Shown here piece by piece: positions 15,731 to 17,925 of a stretch of DNA of 17,925 bases. Within the stretch, counting starts at the first letter, position 1. The number at the start of each line of letters is the position of its first letter. Origin of the DNA: Fidelibacterota bacterium UBA7303 (GTDB lineage: Bacteria > Fidelibacterota > Marinisomatia > Marinisomatales > UBA1611). The DNA lies in the NCBI GenBank assembly GCA_002471805.1, contig DKQR01000079.1:1-17925 (forward strand), read 5' to 3'. The notes beneath the pieces were generated by a model. It searched no databases, had not been told where the DNA came from, and saw only the letters and a program-made list of their open reading frames with translations. The translations under genes were made by a program, and so were the position numbers.

Positions 15731-17035
15731 ATGCTAAATAAAATATTTCGTAGTTACCGGAATCTCCCCCGGGATATCCATCTGCTCATTCTTATGGAAT
15801 TCACTCTTAGTCTCATCCATGTTGCTTTTATACTTATTTTAAATATCTTTTTACGCAAGCAAGGATTTAGTGACCCAGAAATTGCATCATTTAATTCGCT
15901 GCGCTTTATCGGTGCTCTGGCGTTCGCATTACCGCTGGGTATTTATATAAGGGGGAAGAAACTCAAACCATTATTTATTTTATCTGCACTGATTGTACCA
16001 CTGACAAGTGGCCTAATAATTCAGTCTGTCCATCACCAGATAGTTCCAATGATTCAGGTGGCATTTTTATCCTGGGGTTTTGGAATGATGCTGATGAGGG
16101 TATGCGCACTGCCATTTATCATACGCAATACCACTCCAGATAACAGCACAGAGGCTCTATCTCTGAGTGCCGCAACCTGGTCTCTGGCGACGATATTCTC
16201 TGGTGTTATTATCAGCGGCCTGGATTGGATTGCATATTTCAAAATAGGGGAATGGACATTTATCATGAATGAATACAGCACGCTCTGGTTTATTACAATT
16301 TTGGGTGGATGCTCCATATTTTTTGCTCTAATGATTAAAGAAAGTAACCAACAACACCCTGAAAGAAATGATGATTTATTTTCGATACATAAATCATATG
16401 ATTGGTCGCTGATTTTTAAAGCGATCTCACCTTTGATATTGATCTCTGTTGGCGCCGGTTTGACGATACCATTTGTAAACCTGTTTTTTAATTCTGTATT
16501 TGGATTTGGATCCAGCGATTTCAGTCTTCTGGGAAGCGTTACCGCATTTCTGGTATTTATTTTTTCTTTATTGGTACCATATCTGCGAAAGAAATATGGT
16601 TATTGGCTGACCATCGTTGTTGTGCAGTCACTGGCCATATGTTGTCTGGTGGTTATGGCGGTGATGGAACTTTATGTTGACTATTCTTTTGCATTAGTGA
16701 TTGCCGTTATCGCCTTCATATTCCGTCAACCACTGATGCATATGGCCCATCCAGCTTCCAATGAATTAATGATGAACTATGTTGGTAAGAAAAACCAGGA
16801 ACTGATTAGTGCATTGAGTTCCAGCCTTTGGAGTGCTTCTTGGTTTATCAGTGCAAAGTTGTTTGAGTGGCTCAGGCTTCTAGATTATCGCTATTATGAG
16901 ATCTTTCTGATAACGGCAATCTTGTATGTAATCGGTGTAATGCTGTTTGCTTCACTAATTCGTGAATATGAGGATAGTAAGAAAATAAAATCAAGTGAAA
17001 TGCTTCCATTGACCGATGAATTAACCATGGATTAA
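15731..17035 (+). CDS. Major facilitator superfamily transporter
   Basis: A protein of 434 residues with about 12 membrane helices and a central cytoplasmic loop (about 200-225, KESNQQHPERNDDLFSIHKS) between the two six-helix halves, as in MFS proteins. Charged loop residues after helix 2 (IRGKKLK) resemble the MFS loop 2-3 signature. The tail is polar. The substrate cannot be told; it shows no NarK-type nitrate signature that I can see, so I do not tie it to the molybdoenzyme. No clear Shine-Dalgarno site precedes the ATG. A strong intrinsic terminator lies 86 bases after the stop. Confidence 0.8.
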   Translation: MLNKIFRSYRNLPRDIHLLILMEFTLSLIHVAFILILNIFLRKQGFSDPEIASFNSLRFIGALAFALPLGIYIRGKKLKPLFILSALIVPLTSGLIIQSVHHQIVPMIQVAFLSWGFGMMLMRVCALPFIIRNTTPDNSTEALSLSAATWSLATIFSGVIISGLDWIAYFKIGEWTFIMNEYSTLWFITILGGCSIFFALMIKESNQQHPERNDDLFSIHKSYDWSLIFKAISPLILISVGAGLTIPFVNLFFNSVFGFGSSDFSLLGSVTAFLVFIFSLLVPYLRKKYGYWLTIVVVQSLAICCLVVMAVMELYVDYSFALVIAVIAFIFRQPLMHMAHPASNELMMNYVGKKNQELISALSSSLWSASWFISAKLFEWLRLLDYRYYEIFLITAILYVIGVMLFASLIREYEDSKKIKSSEMLPLTDELTMD

Positions 17036-17120
17036 TGCTCATGGTGGTCTGTTAGTTTTTGTGATTATCGGATCCTTAAAAACTTTGGTATGTAATTATA
17101 TTTTATTCTACAACATCAAG

Positions 17121-17142
17121 CCCCGGTCACCCGGGGTTTTTT
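17121..17142 (+). terminator. Intrinsic terminator after the MFS gene
   Basis: CCCCGG (17121-17126) pairs perfectly with CCGGGG (17131-17136) around a TCAC loop, followed by six T (17137-17142). This is a classic rho-independent terminator for the MFS transcript. Confidence 0.9.
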
Positions 17143-17170
17143 GTTTGTGGTATGATGGATAGATTTGGAT
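17133..17170 (+). repeat. Direct repeat copy 1 at a terminator
   Basis: GGGGTTTTTTGTTTGTG (17133-17149), then 11 unlike bases, then AGATTTGGAT (17161-17170). The second copy is at 17656-17693 with the same two conserved blocks and the same spacing of 11 bases. The first block contains the 3' arm of the terminator and its T run. Confidence 0.75.
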
Positions 17171-17217
17171 ATGAGTTCCATGGAAACGATATAAAACATA
17201 ATAATTATATAGAATAA

Positions 17218-17643
17218 ATGAATACAAAATCATTAATGACCTTAAGCGCGATAATATTAGCTCTGATAGGAATTAGCCTAATATTTTTGCCAAAAGAAAT
17301 ATTAGATTATTTTGAATTGAGTGTATCAGACACTCTTGAATTATTAATGCAAATTATTGGATCTTTCTACTTTGCTTTTGCAATGCTTAATTGGATGTCT
17401 AAAGGAAGTATTATCGGTGGAATTTATAATCGTCCGATAGCTATGGCTAATTGGACACATTTTGTCATTGCTGGACTTGCCTTAATTAAAGGAGTTTTGG
17501 CTAATCCAAGTCTCTCATACGTAATTTGGTCAATCGCAATTATTTATTCAATTTTTGCAATATTATTTGGAATTGTGGCATTCAAACATCCTGTTAGTGA
17601 AAACAAAATAGATAATCAGACTTCAAGCGAAGAAGAAGAGTAG
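17218..17643 (+). CDS. Small four-helix membrane protein, unknown function
   Basis: A protein of 141 residues with about four hydrophobic helices (roughly 5-24, 40-60, 78-97, 103-124) and an acidic Glu-rich tail (SSEEEE). I do not recognise a family with confidence; the plan resembles small DUF-type integral membrane proteins. It is set between two intrinsic terminators, so it is a single-gene transcript. The ATG at 17218 has an AT-rich leader with no clear ribosome site. Confidence 0.7.
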   Translation: MNTKSLMTLSAIILALIGISLIFLPKEILDYFELSVSDTLELLMQIIGSFYFAFAMLNWMSKGSIIGGIYNRPIAMANWTHFVIAGLALIKGVLANPSLSYVIWSIAIIYSIFAILFGIVAFKHPVSENKIDNQTSSEEEE

Positions 17644-17665
17644 CCCCACATTCGTGGGGTTTTTT
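17644..17665 (+). terminator. Intrinsic terminator after the four-helix membrane protein
   Basis: CCCCAC (17644-17649) pairs with GTGGGG (17654-17659) around an ATTC loop, followed by six T (17660-17665). It starts directly after the TAG stop codon at 17641-17643. Confidence 0.9.
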
Positions 17666-17693
17666 GTTTGTGTGGGTAGTGCTAGATTTGGAT
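17656..17693 (+). repeat. Direct repeat copy 2 at a terminator
   Basis: GGGGTTTTTTGTTTGTG (17656-17672), 11 unlike bases, then AGATTTGGAT (17684-17693), matching the copy at 17133-17170. The shared blocks flank the four-helix membrane protein gene. Confidence 0.75.
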
Positions 17694-17763
17694 CATGATG
17701 AATAGTCTCGTACAATTTAGATAACCTGTTATTGCTATGGCATTTAACAGAGAAAGGAAAGAG

Positions 17764-17925
17764 ATGACAATGAATAGGATAAAGAAATTGTTTATTCTGG
17801 CGGTAGTTACCGTGGCATTATCACTAAGTTTGGCGAATTGCGGCAAAAAAACTGAAAAGCCAGCGGTTAAAGAATCTGCTAAGGAGACAAAGCCGAATGA
17901 GCATCCAACGAATGAACATCCAACG
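17764..17925 (+). CDS. Lipoprotein, N-terminal part (runs off window)
   Basis: The frame is open for 54 codons to the window end. A positively charged start (MNRIKKL) and hydrophobic segment lead to a lipobox LANC (Cys at about residue 26), so the protein should be lipidated and anchored in a membrane facing the periplasm. The polar linker after it is Lys/Glu-rich and ends in a tandem NEHPT repeat (two copies visible, each 15 bases: AATGARCATCCAACG). A GAAAGGA site lies just before the ATG at 17764; ATG 17770 is the other possible start. The functional domain lies outside the window. Confidence 0.8.
   Translation, partial: MTMNRIKKLFILAVVTVALSLSLANCGKKTEKPAVKESAKETKPNEHPTNEHPT

Noticed and set aside
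15731..17035. MFS transporter as a nitrate/nitrite carrier for the molybdoenzyme
   Set aside because: It is more than 6 kb away, in a different gene setting, and I see no NarK nitrate signature. The enzyme is periplasmic and would not need it.

Overview
The window most likely comes from a Gram-negative bacterium of the FCB group; a Marinimicrobia-like lineage is my best guess. The support is a TonB-dependent receptor that starts with a carboxypeptidase-regulatory-like domain, Asp-rich dockerin-type repeats on a secreted protein, a CsgG/curli-type lipoprotein-pathway protein, AT-rich DNA, and a mix of clear and missing Shine-Dalgarno sites. This is inference from gene style; there is no rRNA or marker gene in the window.

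Left edge (1-1348): the N-terminus of a TonB-dependent receptor runs off the window on the minus strand. Divergent from it is a 61-codon fragment that looks like only the first part of a thiolase, followed at once by an intact DUF35 (zinc ribbon/OB-fold) acyl-CoA-binding partner of thiolases. The rest of the thiolase is missing.

Core (1796-9750): a tight operon for a periplasmic type II DMSO-reductase-family molybdoenzyme of the nitrite oxidoreductase/nitrate reductase (NXR) kind. In order it encodes a gamma subunit (two c-type haem motifs fused to an ethylbenzene-dehydrogenase-type haem b domain), a Tat-exported 1172-residue molybdopterin alpha subunit, an unrecognised 87-residue protein overlapping the alpha stop codon, a NarH-like four-cluster beta subunit and a TorD/NarJ-like chaperone. 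A hemerythrin-like protein follows after 86 bases. Electrons would pass between the Mo site, the FS0 cluster of alpha, the four clusters of beta, haem b and the c haems of gamma, and then a soluble periplasmic carrier. There is no NarI-type membrane subunit. Whether it oxidises nitrite or reduces nitrate (or another oxyanion) cannot be decided from sequence alone. A LysR regulator lies convergent to the operon.

Middle (9795-12143): LysR regulator, a remnant of a TonB C-terminal domain, a cold-shock protein, and a gene-poor stretch holding two small overlapping reading frames (40 and 42 codons).

Right part (12144-17925): a DUF3147-like membrane protein, a CsgG-like exported protein, uracil phosphoribosyltransferase (upp), a secreted protein with dockerin-like repeats and a formylglycine-generating-enzyme fold that lacks the catalytic cysteines, an MFS transporter, a four-helix membrane protein, and the start of a lipoprotein with an EHPTN tandem repeat. 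Two strong intrinsic terminators in this part share near-identical flanking sequence.
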